Below, piece by piece: positions 1-8,714 of a stretch of 24,331 nt of DNA. Under the pieces are notes generated by a model. It saw only the letters and a program-made list of their open reading frames with translations. It searched no databases and had not been told where the DNA came from. Position 1 is the stretch's first letter. Every line of letters begins with the position of its first letter. The position numbers were made by a program, and so were the translations under genes. Origin of the DNA: Planctomycetota bacterium (lineage in GTDB: Bacteria; Planctomycetota; Planctomycetia; Pirellulales; Pirellulaceae); assembly GCA_026692885.1 (NCBI GenBank), contig JAPLNJ010001118.1, positions 1 through 24,331 on the forward strand, written 5' to 3'.

Positions 1-31
1 ATGAATGAGGAAAACAAATTGGTCTGACATT

Positions 32-56
32 TTCTTGCCCCCATTTTCCTGCCCGC
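32..56. repeat. Left arm of a 25-bp inverted repeat flanking the GxxExxY remnant
   Basis: The reverse complement of this stretch matches 489-513 at 23 of 25 positions. Each arm is itself built from two tandem copies of a short unit close to GGGCAGGAAAATG. The arms face each other across the GxxExxY remnant (108-518). From memory, similar GGGGGCAG-type repeats occur near GxxExxY genes in other environmental genomes, but I cannot confirm that here. Confidence 0.75.
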
Positions 57-107
57 TTCTTTGCGTCGGTAACAATCTCCACGGGCTTCTGGTGGGAAGA
101 ACGTCCC

Positions 108-518
108 ATGCCGATCCATTGCCGAATACCGCTTCGCCGTCTCACTCAGCAGGAGTTCGGCGAACTGTCCTATGGCGTGCTGCGTGAGGTTTTCGCGATT
201 CACAACATACCGCTGTACGAGGCCGGACTCACACACTTTCTGGGCGGTGACGCGGTGGTATTACGTCCCGTCCAAGTGCTGCTCGATTCCACCCCGTTCG
301 GCGAGCAGCCGTTCCGCCACGCCGCCGAGGACGTCGCGTTCCGGCTGACTGCCTTTGAGGATCCCCGGGCGTTCGAGCGGTTCCTGCCCCAGGTTGATCG
401 TCTGGTGCGTCACACGAGCCTGCGAGCGCTGCTGTGGGTCAACATCGCCCGGTCACGTGTCACGTTTACCACGGTGGCACCGAAAGAGGCGGGCAGGAAC
501 ATGGGGGCAGGAAAATGA
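108..518 (+). pseudogene. GxxExxY-family protein with large in-frame internal deletion
   Basis: The 136-residue frame joins two parts of the long planctomycete form of the GxxExxY family, which I recall as about 300 residues or more. Residues 1-33 (start MPIHCRIPLRRLTQQEFGEL, then VLREVFAIHN) are the usual N-terminus. From residue 34 (IPLYEAGLTHFLGG) to TSLRALLWVNIARSRVTFTT it follows the usual C-terminus. The central part is missing, including the GxxExxY motif and the PD-(D/E)XK-like core, yet the frame is kept. Any nuclease-like role of the family is therefore probably lost. The TGA overlaps the next ATG (ATGA, 515-518). The gene is bracketed by inverted repeats at 32-56 and 489-513. The family assignment is from memory of typical sequences. 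Expression of the short protein is not excluded. Confidence 0.7.
489..513. repeat. Right arm of the 25-bp inverted repeat, overlapping a stop/start junction
   Basis: This arm is the inverted partner of 32-56. It spans the last codons of the GxxExxY remnant and ends two bases before the ATG of the FGE gene at 515. The repeat therefore encodes the last residues of the upstream protein and also supplies the purine-rich bases (GGGGGCAGGAAA) where a ribosome binding site for the FGE gene would lie. Confidence 0.75.
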
Positions 519-1231
519 CCACCCGGATCGATACCGCCTGGCATCCCCTGGCCACCGGCTGCCCGCCGGACTGGGCCAGCGCGTGGGGACAGGATCGCTA
601 TGGGGTCTGGGTCGAATTCGAGGTGGCTGGCTCGGACGGCACACAGGTCGCTCAGTCACTGCGCTGGATCCCGCCGGGCCGATTCCAGATGGGATCGCCG
701 GATGACGAACCGGGGCGACATGGCAAAGATGAGTATGCAGGCCGGTACGATGAAGGTCCTCGTCATCCGGTCACCATCACCCACGGCTTCTGGCTCTTCG
801 ATACGCCCTGCACCCAGGCCCTGTGGGCGTCGGTGGTGGGCGACAACCCCAGTCGCTTCAAGAGTCCCAGCCGCCCCGTGGAGAACGTTAGCTGGGACGA
901 TGTTCAGGCGTTTCTCGAGCAGCTCAACGGCCAGATCCCCGATCTGGACCTGACCCTGCCCACCGAGGCCCAGTGGGAACATGCCTGCCGGGCGGGCACA
1001 GACACCGCGACCCACGCGGGACCGTAATGGTGCCACGACGGAGCGCGGCGATACACGGCCGACAGTGCAGCCGATCCGGTCGGTCCGACCGACAGGGGCG
1101 CCGATCGGGTGTTGCGGGGCGGCAGTTGGAGCAGCTACGCGCGGAGCGTGCGGTGCGCGTCCCGCTTCGCGCTTCCCCCCGGCAACCGCCGCATCCACAT
1201 CGGTTTTCGCCCTGTCCGAGTTCAGCAGTAG
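515..1231 (+). pseudogene. Formylglycine-generating-enzyme (SUMF1/FGE-sulfatase) family gene, deleted and stopped
   Basis: From ATG 515 the frame reads 170 residues with FGE-family landmarks: PDWASAWGQDRYGVWVEFE, RWIPPGRFQMGSPDDEPG, HPVTITHGFWLFDTPCTQAL, RPVENVSWDDVQAFL and LTLPTEAQWEHACRAGT. It meets TAA at 1025-1027 and continues in the same frame (1028-1231) as WCHDGARRYTADSAADPVG, RVLRGGSWSSYARSVR and IGFRPV, the normal end of the family. About 80-90 residues are missing between THAG and WCHD, including the usual AWYGGNS and GLYDMLGNVWEW region. The TAA stands where the Glu of NVWEWC normally is. FGE proteins oxidise a Cys of sulfatases to formylglycine, but many planctomycete homologues are divergent C-type-lectin-fold proteins. 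The start overlaps the upstream stop (ATGA), suggesting past translational coupling. Confidence 0.85.
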
Positions 1232-1337
1232 GTGCATCCGGCCGAGGGAAGCCCGTCTTAAGCGGGTCTCTGCCGGGTGTAGGGTGGGCCAGAGCGGGCA
1301 AGGCGAGAAGGCCTTCCATTTGGGCCGGCAAATTGAC

Positions 1338-2955
1338 TTGCCGGTTGACTGTCCAACGTCAAATTACTGTGCGCTCTGGAAGGAGGGCACGCACTACGGC
1401 TGGAAACTCATCGAACCCTGGCCCGGACGACGCCCAGCCATCGGTTGGTACGACGAAGGAACGCCCGAAGTCGCCGACTGGCACATCAAGTACGCACTCG
1501 AGCACGGCGTCGATGCCTTCATCTACTGCTGGTACCGGGCACATACCGAGCCCAAGATCGAGCACACGCTCGGACACGCCATCCATGATGGACTTTTGCA
1601 GGCGAAGTACCGCGACAAATTCAGGTTCTGCATCATGTGGGAGAACGGCTGCGCGCCAGGCGTCAAGGACGCGGACGACCTGATGAGCAACGTGCTGCCG
1701 TTTTGGATCGAGAATTACTTCACGCATCCTTCGTATCTGAAGTTGGACCACATGCCGGTGCTCTTCGTGTGGCAGCCGCGCAGGTTGCTCCCGCAACTTG
1801 GCGGTCCCGAGGGCACGCGCAAGACCTTCGAGGCCATGCGGGCACGCTGCCGTGAAGCGGGTTTCGCGGGCCTGCGCATCATCGCCTGTATGGACGGCCC
1901 GGAGGAAGAACTGGGCAGACAGATCGCCGCCAGCGGCTGGGACGCCGTGACCGGTTACGGACTTCGGCCCAGCGGTGTCCGCGACGCGGGCATCGACGCC
2001 GACGGGATCCCTTACCAGGAGCACGCGGACGTGCTCGGGCGCTACAAGGAAACCTGGGAACAGCGCGCCGCCTGCACCGGCGGCGTCCCCGACATTCCCA
2101 ACGTGTTCATGGGCTGGGACCCGCGGCCTTGGGGCCGGGCGGAACACGGCGGCTACGTCGCCAATCCCAAGGCGGCGAACTTTGAAGCCGCCTGTCACGA
2201 TGCCAAGGCACTTGTCGATGCCAAGCCGGCTGATCGCTGGGACAGAAAGCTCATCGTCTTCGACAATTGGACGGAGTTCGGTGAAGGACACTACATCGAA
2301 CCCACATCGGGCCTGCCACCGCATGCCGTGGCAGCCACGGCGCATCACCGGCGACTTGCTGGCTCATTGGGAGTTCGAACGGATCGTCGACGGCCGCCTC
2401 GCGGACTCTTCACCGAACGACAGCAGTCTGGTGGTGACCGGCATGACCATCGAGCCCGGCCGCAGCGGCCAGGCACTGCGTTGCGGAGATGGTGAGGCGA
2501 CGTGCCCCGCGCCAACACCGTTCTTCCACACGGGCGGTGTCACGGTTGCGCTGTGGTGCCAGCCGGACCAGCTGAATCAGAGCGACCATTGGATGCTCAA
2601 CACGGTCGCGAAAGACACGACCGGTTACCGACTGGGCCTGGGCGGCGGGCGTCCCGTCTGGCAGATTCCGCAGAGCGCCTGGAGCCACGGACTGTGCGGG
2701 CCCCAACCGTTGCCTGCCGGGGAGTGGTCCCATGTCGCGGCCACCTTTGACAATCGAATGCTGCGTCTGTACGTCAACGGCGTGGAAGTCGCCGCGCTCG
2801 AGCGGCGGGGCTTCATCAATCCGGGCGGCGACGTGGTCATCGGCGGACACAGTGCCGGACTCGCCCGCGCCCGGTTCCACGGCTGCCTCGACGACGTGCG
2901 CATCTACCGCCGGGTGCTATCGCCCGCGGATATCGCCACACTCGCACAGCCGTAA
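1338..2955 (+). pseudogene. Glycan-acting WbsX/GH99-like protein fused to a LamG domain, truncated and frameshifted
   Basis: From about 1338 the frame encodes a WbsX/GH99-like domain: CALWKEGTHYGWKLIEPWP, RPAIGWYDEGTPEVADWHIK, HGVDAFIYCWYRA, RFCIMWENG, PVLFVWQPRR and, near its end, FDNWTEFGEGHYIEP. Such proteins act on, or are predicted to act on, polysaccharides. The usual N-terminal strand and any signal peptide are missing and no start codon is credible, so the 5' end is lost. Between about 2310 and 2350 the reading frame changes. In the new frame a concanavalin/LamG-type domain (Laminin_G_3) follows, from LLAHWEFERI through LPAGEWSHVAATFDNRMLRL and FHGCLDDVRIYRRVLSPADI to TAA at 2953-2955. 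The original product was therefore a secreted enzyme plus carbohydrate-binding-type domain. About 105 bases of unassigned sequence separate it from the FGE remnant. Confidence 0.8.
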
Positions 2956-3131
2956 GCTCCATTGCCAGAGTTGCCACAAAAAGGCACAAGAACGCGCGAG
3001 AACTCCGACACATTTGCTCCAACGCGAACCCCTCGTTGTTTTGTGACTTCTGGTGTTCTTCGTGGCTAGTCACTACCTTTTGCAGGAATTGCGTTTTCAA
3101 CTTGACTTGAGTTGGTTACGAAAGAAACGTC

Positions 3132-3293
3132 ATGTCCAAAGCCAACCACTCGGCAACCATCGCCTCTCTGCTTTCCCTGTCCGTTCTGTTGTCTTGTCTC
3201 CACGGAATGCTGTCCGCCCAGACGCAGGAGGCCGCCGCTACCACGAATTCCACGAGTCGTGCTGTTTCGGCGCCCGGCCCTGGCGGGCGATGA
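3132..3293 (+). pseudogene. Orphan signal-peptide start of a lost secreted protein
   Basis: From ATG 3132 there is a 53-codon frame. It starts MSKANHSATI, followed by a hydrophobic stretch (ASLLSLSVLLSCLHGML) and SAQTQEA, a typical signal peptide with an AxA-like cleavage region. After about residue 42 the sequence becomes the antisense of the neighbouring minus-strand gene and soon hits TGA. I read it as the 5' end of a secreted-protein gene whose body was lost in a rearrangement with a junction near 3240-3260. An ordinary intergenic frame resembling a signal peptide by chance is possible but less likely, given the n-, h- and c-regions in the right order. Confidence 0.5.
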
Positions 3294-4671
3294 CGCGGGA
3301 TGCGCGTTTCTTGCCGCGCCCCTCTTCGATACGTTCCAGGCGGATCGCGAATTCCCAATGGTCGCCGAAATCATAGAGCAGTTTCATCGACGCGCCTGGG
3401 GCGAGTGGCAGCTCGCCGATGCGAATCTCGTCTGCCCACGGACCCTCTTCTATCGCAGGATGGCAGGCCTTGAGCGTGCGGCCTAGGTGATCGCGGTAGG
3501 TCAGTTCGTACAGGTGTTCGTCGTCGAAGTTGATCGAGTCGAGAATGCACTCCACGAGGTCGTGAACGGTGGCATCGTCCGGCATGGCGATGTCGCGCCG
3601 CGCGCCCCCCACGGACACGCGAAACACAAAGATACCCGTCCTGGCCGGTGGCGGAGGCGCTGCGAGCGTGTGCTGCCACGCCGGCACATAGGGCTGAAAG
3701 AGCGGCTGCCAGTAGCCGAAACCAGCTGTTTCATCCGGTGGGTTAATCAGACGATCGGTGTCCTCCGGCTCGCCGTCCGCCGTCTCGTCGGCGTGCTCTG
3801 GATCCGGCCTGCCGCCGGCTTCGGCCGATGACCGCTCCCGCGGTTCGTCCATCAAAACCCCCGTGGCCGTCGGACGCTCGTCGCTTGTCCCCGGCGCCTC
3901 CCACGCGTCCGCCTCCTCATCATCGTCCCCTGACTCGCCGTGGCGCGCGAACATGATCCGGTAGTGCTGGTCGGCCAGCAACGTGAAAACCGCATCCCCG
4001 AACGGCGTGCGGCTGAATCCGGCGGGCGCCCAAGGTTGCGGCGGGACCGGGGCATGCTGCATCTGGATCAGGCCAAACAAATCCATCAGCACCAGCAGAT
4101 AGAACTGCCGTCCCAGTCCCCGCAGGTAGAGCATGTCCGGGCGCCCGCTCCACTTCCCGAAGGAACGCCCACCGGCCGGAATCAGCTGCCACTCGTGGAG
4201 GCACTGCATGAGGAAGCCGTCCCATCGGCTCCCGCGCTCGCCGAGCATTTCGGCTTGGCCGATCAACAGCCAGGACTCCAACAGGGCGAAGTACCGTTCG
4301 GTCGGGCTCAGACTTTGCCACCGTTCGAGCGCGGCCGGCTCCAAGACCAGCCGCGTCTTAGCTCCGCTCCCCTGCACGCAGGTGATTCCGCTGGCGCGTA
4401 GCAGCAAGTGCAGGCCCTGCAGGTAAGGATGCGAACGCAACTGCGGGCGCTTCATCTGCAGCCGCAACGGCCGCGCCAGCCGCTCGTCCAGGACCGGAAT
4501 CGCGTCCAGCGGCAAGAGGTTGTACTGGCCGGCAGCCTTCACGCCGTCGGTCCCAATATGGCCCAGCATGACTTGGAAGTCGTGTAAGATCGGACCCGGC
4601 GAAAAGTCATCGAAGGTCTGCGTCCGCAGCGTCTCGGCGTGAACGGCCGTGAATCCGCGTTCGATTCGCAT
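3238..4671 (-). CDS. pRiA4b ORF-3-like domain protein
   Basis: The 477-residue protein starts at ATG 4671, behind AGAGGTG with a 4-base spacer (minus strand). Residues about 1-250 form a helical N-terminal region with no domain I can name (for example ERYFALLESWLLIGQAEML and LYLRGLGRQFYLLVLMDLFG). Residues about 250-340 are acidic, Pro-rich and low in complexity. Residues 347-477 match the plasmid pRiA4b ORF-3 family: IFVFRVSVGGARRDIAMP, LYELTY and the hallmark YDFGDHWEFAIRLERIE at about 433-449. The molecular role of the family is not established. It is the only gene left of the TPR gene that reads intact. Its stop lies where the signal-peptide fragment at 3132 loses coding character, so the last few residues (about HDSWNSW) may be altered by that junction. 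Divergent spacing of 260 bases to the esterase gene leaves room for promoters of both. Confidence 0.85.
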   Translation of the reverse strand: MRIERGFTAVHAETLRTQTFDDFSPGPILHDFQVMLGHIGTDGVKAAGQYNLLPLDAIPVLDERLARPLRLQMKRPQLRSHPYLQGLHLLLRASGITCVQGSGAKTRLVLEPAALERWQSLSPTERYFALLESWLLIGQAEMLGERGSRWDGFLMQCLHEWQLIPAGGRSFGKWSGRPDMLYLRGLGRQFYLLVLMDLFGLIQMQHAPVPPQPWAPAGFSRTPFGDAVFTLLADQHYRIMFARHGESGDDDEEADAWEAPGTSDERPTATGVLMDEPRERSSAEAGGRPDPEHADETADGEPEDTDRLINPPDETAGFGYWQPLFQPYVPAWQHTLAAPPPPARTGIFVFRVSVGGARRDIAMPDDATVHDLVECILDSINFDDEHLYELTYRDHLGRTLKACHPAIEEGPWADEIRIGELPLAPGASMKLLYDFGDHWEFAIRLERIEEGRGKKRASRVIARQGRAPKQHDSWNSW

Positions 4672-4931
4672 TGTGCACCTCTGTGTGGAAGGCAGGAAGA
4701 CGCGGTTTCGGTGAATCGCCGACGTTCCCCGCGCCGGTCAGAGTACCCCAGCCGCGCCAGGATGGCAAGAAGGCGCCAAGTTACGGCACCAAGGTATGGC
4801 CGTGGATGGCCAGGTTGTTGCAGGTGGACCCTGTCGTTCGCAATGCGGTTTCATCCCTTGTCCTTTGTGAAGCGGCAGCTATAACGTAAACCACTCTTCC
4901 AACCGCCCATCCTCCCACGGAACTAGACGCC

Positions 4932-5734
<803 letters not shown>

Positions 5735-5989
5735 TCGCGTTGACCGAGCGGAACCAATCACCGCTACCTGTCCACCAAGCCCAACAGCCCCGGCCCAGTC
5801 ACAGCCTCTGCCACGGGCCCCCGGCCTGACCGGAAGGACGGTGCGTGTTTCAAGTGGGAAGTGGCTGAGGCCGTGGCAGATCCATCGCGGAACGCAGCCG
5901 CTGTAGAAGTTAAACCAGTCGCCCGGGAAGTGAAACGATGATCGCTCGAGGCTTTCCGATGAAGCCGATCACGGGCCAAGTCCCAATGA

Positions 5990-6277
5990 GGAGATCGTGA
6001 TGAGTGTTCGCCCAAGGAACGGCCGAAGAATGACTTCCGCCATCGTTTCGCCGCCAATCTGACCAAGGGCGCGGGGGCTTCCCTGCGGGGTTGGTGCGGC
6101 GAATGGGCCCTTCCGTTTTCGGCCCTGGGGTTGAAGCCTGCGCCGGGAATGAAGATCGCTCTCAACATGAGTGCGTTCTGCAGCGAGTTCGGCGAATGGC
6201 ACTGCTGGGAAGGTACGCTCGCGGAGAGCTGGCGTCTCGATCAGGCCGGAATGTTGCAGCTCGCGAAAACCGAATGA
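5990..6277 (+). pseudogene. 3' fragment of a CBM9/DOMON-like carbohydrate-binding protein
   Basis: In the frame open from 5990 to TGA 6275-6277, the sequence from about 6032 reads DFRHRFAANL, then GEWALPFSALGLKPAPGMKI, MSAFCSEFGEWHCWEGTLAE, SWRLDQAGMLQLAKTE and stop. This resembles the end of family 9 carbohydrate-binding (CBM9, DOMON-like) domains, where an Ile/Leu-Pro-(Trp/Phe)-x-x-Leu-Gly segment is followed by a conserved aromatic C-terminal strand. No start codon or upstream domain is present in 5735-5990. That stretch of about 255 bases shows no gene I can support. The remnant fits the neighbouring carbohydrate-related debris. Family identity is moderately sure; decay is very likely. 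Confidence 0.55.
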
Positions 6278-6302
6278 CCTCAGCCCACAACCACAGCAGA
6301 CT

Positions 6303-6596
6303 ATGGACGCGAGAACCCACCTCACCGATCTGCAGAACACCGGCACTCGTTACGCGGACCGCAGTCGCCAGCAACTGCTGGCGTGGGGCCAATTGCCGCA
6401 TCTGGTCCGCGCCGGCCGCGCCACCGTCACGCTGCGTCTTCAACATGCCGAGGGCGCCAGGGTCTACTCGCTGGCGGTGAGCGGGAAACGCACAGGCGAA
6501 CTTCAGGCGAACGCCGTCAACGGTGCGCTGTCCGTTCCACTATCGGTCTCCGCCGCCGGCCAAGCGCGAATGCTTTACGAAATCGAGGTGCGGTAG
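6303..6596 (+). pseudogene. C-terminal beta-sandwich fragment of a probable glycoside hydrolase
   Basis: From ATG 6303 the frame encodes 97 residues: LLAWGQLPHLVRAGRATVTL, VYSLAVSGKRTGEL, a short beta-rich segment, and the end GQARMLYEIEVR. This resembles the final beta-sandwich domain of large secreted planctomycete glycosidases, in which 'Gln-Asn-Thr-Gly-x-Arg-Tyr' and 'Ala-Trp-Gly-x-Leu-Pro-His-Leu' recur. The catalytic domain that should precede it is absent; the CBM9-like fragment ends only 25 bases upstream. The ATG is unlikely to be a true start. I cannot name the glycosidase family. Confidence 0.45.
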
Positions 6597-6915
6597 GGCC
6601 GCAACAGCTCGTTCGCTCTCCACGGAAAGGAGACGCTTTGAATCGAAGACCCGGATTGCAGTGGTGGCAAGCGCGACGTGAGCCTCACCGAGGCTGATTT
6701 GCTCGACTCGGTTACTCCGATACTCTGCAGATTGCGGAGGAAGTCTGCGTCTTGTCGCGAAAACCCGACAATAGTGTCCGGTCGACAACGACGGACCGGG
6801 TGAAAATGGGAACAGGTTGTCAATCCGGTCGCGAACGGATATCGTTTGCTCAAGGTAAGGCATCCCAAGACAGAAGCACTGTGCAAATGTGTCTCCCCTC
6901 CGGAGCGTTGCTAAC
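6597..6915. other. Stretch without a supported gene (upstream of the TPR gene)
   Basis: This stretch contains no reading frame with recognisable protein features, no tRNA-like fold and no clear terminator. It should hold the promoter of the TPR gene, but I see no confident -35/-10 pair. A GGAG at 6902-6905 lies 10 bases before ATG 6916 and is the likely ribosome binding site. Confidence 0.5.
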
Positions 6916-8304
6916 ATGTCGTCCATGCCCGATTGGGTACTCTTGGCCCGGAGATTCGCCGCCACCGGCAAGGACAACTTCCTTCGGCAAGCCGCTGAGG
7001 CCGGCACCGAGGTAGAAATTAAAGGCTTTCTGCGCCGCGAGGACGTAGCTGGAAATGGGTTCGTTCCGGCGGGACTCGCTAGAGCAGTGGCCGAGCGGCT
7101 CGAATCACTAGGTCGGACCGCGGAGGCTGCCATCGTCAATATTCTTGGCTCTCGCCTCCTTGCCCTCTATGCCGAGCGACCGGAGGAGCTAGATCAGGCA
7201 GCCGGTGAGACTGTGGCGAGGATCTGTGCTTGGGTGGTGGGCTTGAGTTATGAGCATGCGTTCAAGGAATGCGAGGCTAGGTTTGCCGCAGCACTGGGGA
7301 ACAATGCGTTGAAACGGCGCAAACTCGACACAGCTGGCTCGGTCTTGAAGCGTGCCGCGGCCATCTACCGCGAATTGAACGCGACCGATGGAGGTATCTA
7401 TCGGCCGGGTGCGGCAATGACGCTGCACAACTTGGGTACTGTGTTGCGAGATCAGGGGGACGTCGCGGCGGCGCGCCAACCGTTTGACGAAGCCGCAGAG
7501 ATGTTTCGCGAGCTAGCGGGCGCCGAACCACACGTTTACACGGCAGACCTGGCAATGGCGCTGGTCAACTTGGGCAGCACGGCGGGCCAGCAGGCGGATT
7601 TCGGCACGGCCCGTAAGGCGCTGGAGGAAGCGTTGCTCATTTACGGTGCATTGGGCCAAGCCAACCCAGGCTTCTACCGAGCGGAAAACGCCAAGACTCT
7701 TACCCATCTAGGTACGGTGCTCAGCGGGGAGGAGAAGTTCCCGGCTGCGTGCAAGGCGTTCAGAGAGGCTGTAGTAATCTATCGTCAGCTAAACGAACAA
7801 GATGCGGGTGCGCACGCGTCCGATCTAGCCGTCACGCTGAACCCATTATCTGTGGCGTTACGCGCTGAACGACAATACACAGAAGCACACAGATCGGCGG
7901 AGGATGCAGTGCGGATTTTCCGCGATCTTGACCGGCAATCACCGGGTTCAGCTGACCGTGAGCTCGGCAACACACTGGGGAACTTGGCCAGTGTCTTCAT
8001 GGAGGAGCGGAGACCTTCTGAGGCTTTTCAGGTTCTCACCGAAGCGAAACAGATACAGGAACGATTGGCTGACGGAGGTGATGAGCAATGCTGCAGCGAA
8101 TTGGCTAGGACGCTTTGCCGACTGGGGATATGTGCCTGCGAGGAATGGCGTCTGAAAGAGGCCAGGGAAGCGCTAGACGAGGCGGTTCGTGTCTGGCGCG
8201 ATCTGCCCAAGTGCGCCGAAGATGACTTCTCAACTGAACTGGCTGGAGGGTTGACGGAGCTAGCTGTCTTCCTCCGTAACGCGCGCCTGTTTCCCGAAGC
8301 GTAA
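6916..8304 (+). CDS. Tetratricopeptide-repeat protein, ending at a premature in-frame stop
   Basis: I start it at ATG 6916 because GGAG lies 10 bases upstream; GTG 6889 and ATG 6925 are alternatives. The product is 462 residues. Residues about 1-125 form a helical N-terminal segment I do not recognise. From about residue 130 there are six to seven TPR-type units with a 50-51-residue period (kinesin-light-chain-like spacing), each with the pattern A-x-x-L-x-x-L-G-x-x-L, then A-x-x-x-F/L-x-E-A-x-x-I-Y-R-x-L. Such arrays bind partner proteins; no enzymatic domain is attached. TAA at 8302-8304 falls inside a repeat: the next codons in the same frame read DAINEAVDIYRRRHP, the missing second helix of the last unit. 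The gene is therefore probably a slightly shortened allele or an early pseudogene. It stands alone, with no obvious operon partner. Confidence 0.75.
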   Translation: MSSMPDWVLLARRFAATGKDNFLRQAAEAGTEVEIKGFLRREDVAGNGFVPAGLARAVAERLESLGRTAEAAIVNILGSRLLALYAERPEELDQAAGETVARICAWVVGLSYEHAFKECEARFAAALGNNALKRRKLDTAGSVLKRAAAIYRELNATDGGIYRPGAAMTLHNLGTVLRDQGDVAAARQPFDEAAEMFRELAGAEPHVYTADLAMALVNLGSTAGQQADFGTARKALEEALLIYGALGQANPGFYRAENAKTLTHLGTVLSGEEKFPAACKAFREAVVIYRQLNEQDAGAHASDLAVTLNPLSVALRAERQYTEAHRSAEDAVRIFRDLDRQSPGSADRELGNTLGNLASVFMEERRPSEAFQVLTEAKQIQERLADGGDEQCCSELARTLCRLGICACEEWRLKEAREALDEAVRVWRDLPKCAEDDFSTELAGGLTELAVFLRNARLFPEA

Positions 8305-8466
8305 GATGCGATTAACGAAGCGGTTGATATATACCGCCGTCGTCACCCCAAGCCCGAACAGTCAACGGCCGAGCCGCCTAAGCCCGACTCGGATGAACAT
8401 GTGAGCCATTTCGCGAAGGCACTTGACGTCCAAGGGACGATTTTCTTGCCAAGAGCAATTCTCTGA
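8305..8466 (+). pseudogene. Read-through remainder of the TPR gene
   Basis: These 53 codons plus TGA (8464-8466) are in the same frame as the TPR gene. They encode DAINEAVDIYRRRHPKPEQ followed by a Pro/Lys-rich tail. The first 15 residues complete the interrupted TPR helix with correct repeat spacing, which shows that the TAA at 8302 is a nonsense mutation and not the natural end. Confidence 0.7.
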
Positions 8467-8510
8467 TCAATATGCAGATCGCCTAAAGTGCAGCGCGAAG
8501 CCTATCCGGT

Positions 8511-8714
8511 GTGATCTTGCAGAGCATGGAGGTAGCCAAACAATTCATCGAACGAACAAGCACACGTACGGGCCTCCGAGTGATCGTCGAAACGACTCAG
8601 AAACTCTATGAGAAAGCACGCAAGGCCACCGCTGAATTCATTGCCAATCGCCCCATCGAGTTTGCCTCGTTTCTGCCCAACCTGAACTATAAGCTCTCGC
8701 AATATGAGTGCTGA
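8511..8714 (+). pseudogene. C-terminal fragment of a transposase, probably ISAzo13-like
   Basis: The frame encodes MEVAKQFIERTSTRTGLRVI, then YEKARKATAEF and the end FASFLPNLNYKLSQYEC with TGA at 8712-8714. The T-x-T-R-T-G-L-x-V segment, the Y-E-K-x-x-K segment and the closing L-P-x-x-N-Y pattern resemble the end of ISAzo13-family DDE transposases. No catalytic part is left. It overlaps the end of the opposite-strand sulfotransferase fragment by 28 bases, consistent with an insertion that cut that gene and then decayed. Identity is moderate: the match is from memory and the fragment is short. Confidence 0.45.

Noticed and set aside
1028..1231. FGE C-terminal region as a variable region of a diversity-generating retroelement
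   Set aside because: The C-type-lectin-like end is the right fold for a DGR target, but there is no reverse transcriptase, no template repeat and no adenine-biased pattern in the window.
1359..2348. Long minus-strand ORF (329 codons) opposite the WbsX-like domain
   Set aside because: It mirrors the plus-strand coding frame in high-GC DNA and shows no domain or ribosome binding site, while the plus strand has clear family motifs.
2956..3131. Repeat-like phrases (GCCACAAAAAGGCACAAGAA and, reversed, a CCACGAAGAACACCAGAAG phrase)
   Set aside because: They resemble common intergenic 'cacgaag' repeats of environmental genomes, but only single degenerate copies are in the window, so no repeat can be shown.
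5807..5880. 10-bp inverted repeat (TCTGCCACGG / CCGTGGCAGA) between the esterase and CBM9-like remnants
   Set aside because: The arms are 54 bases apart with no T-run and no flanking feature; it may be chance in GC-rich DNA.
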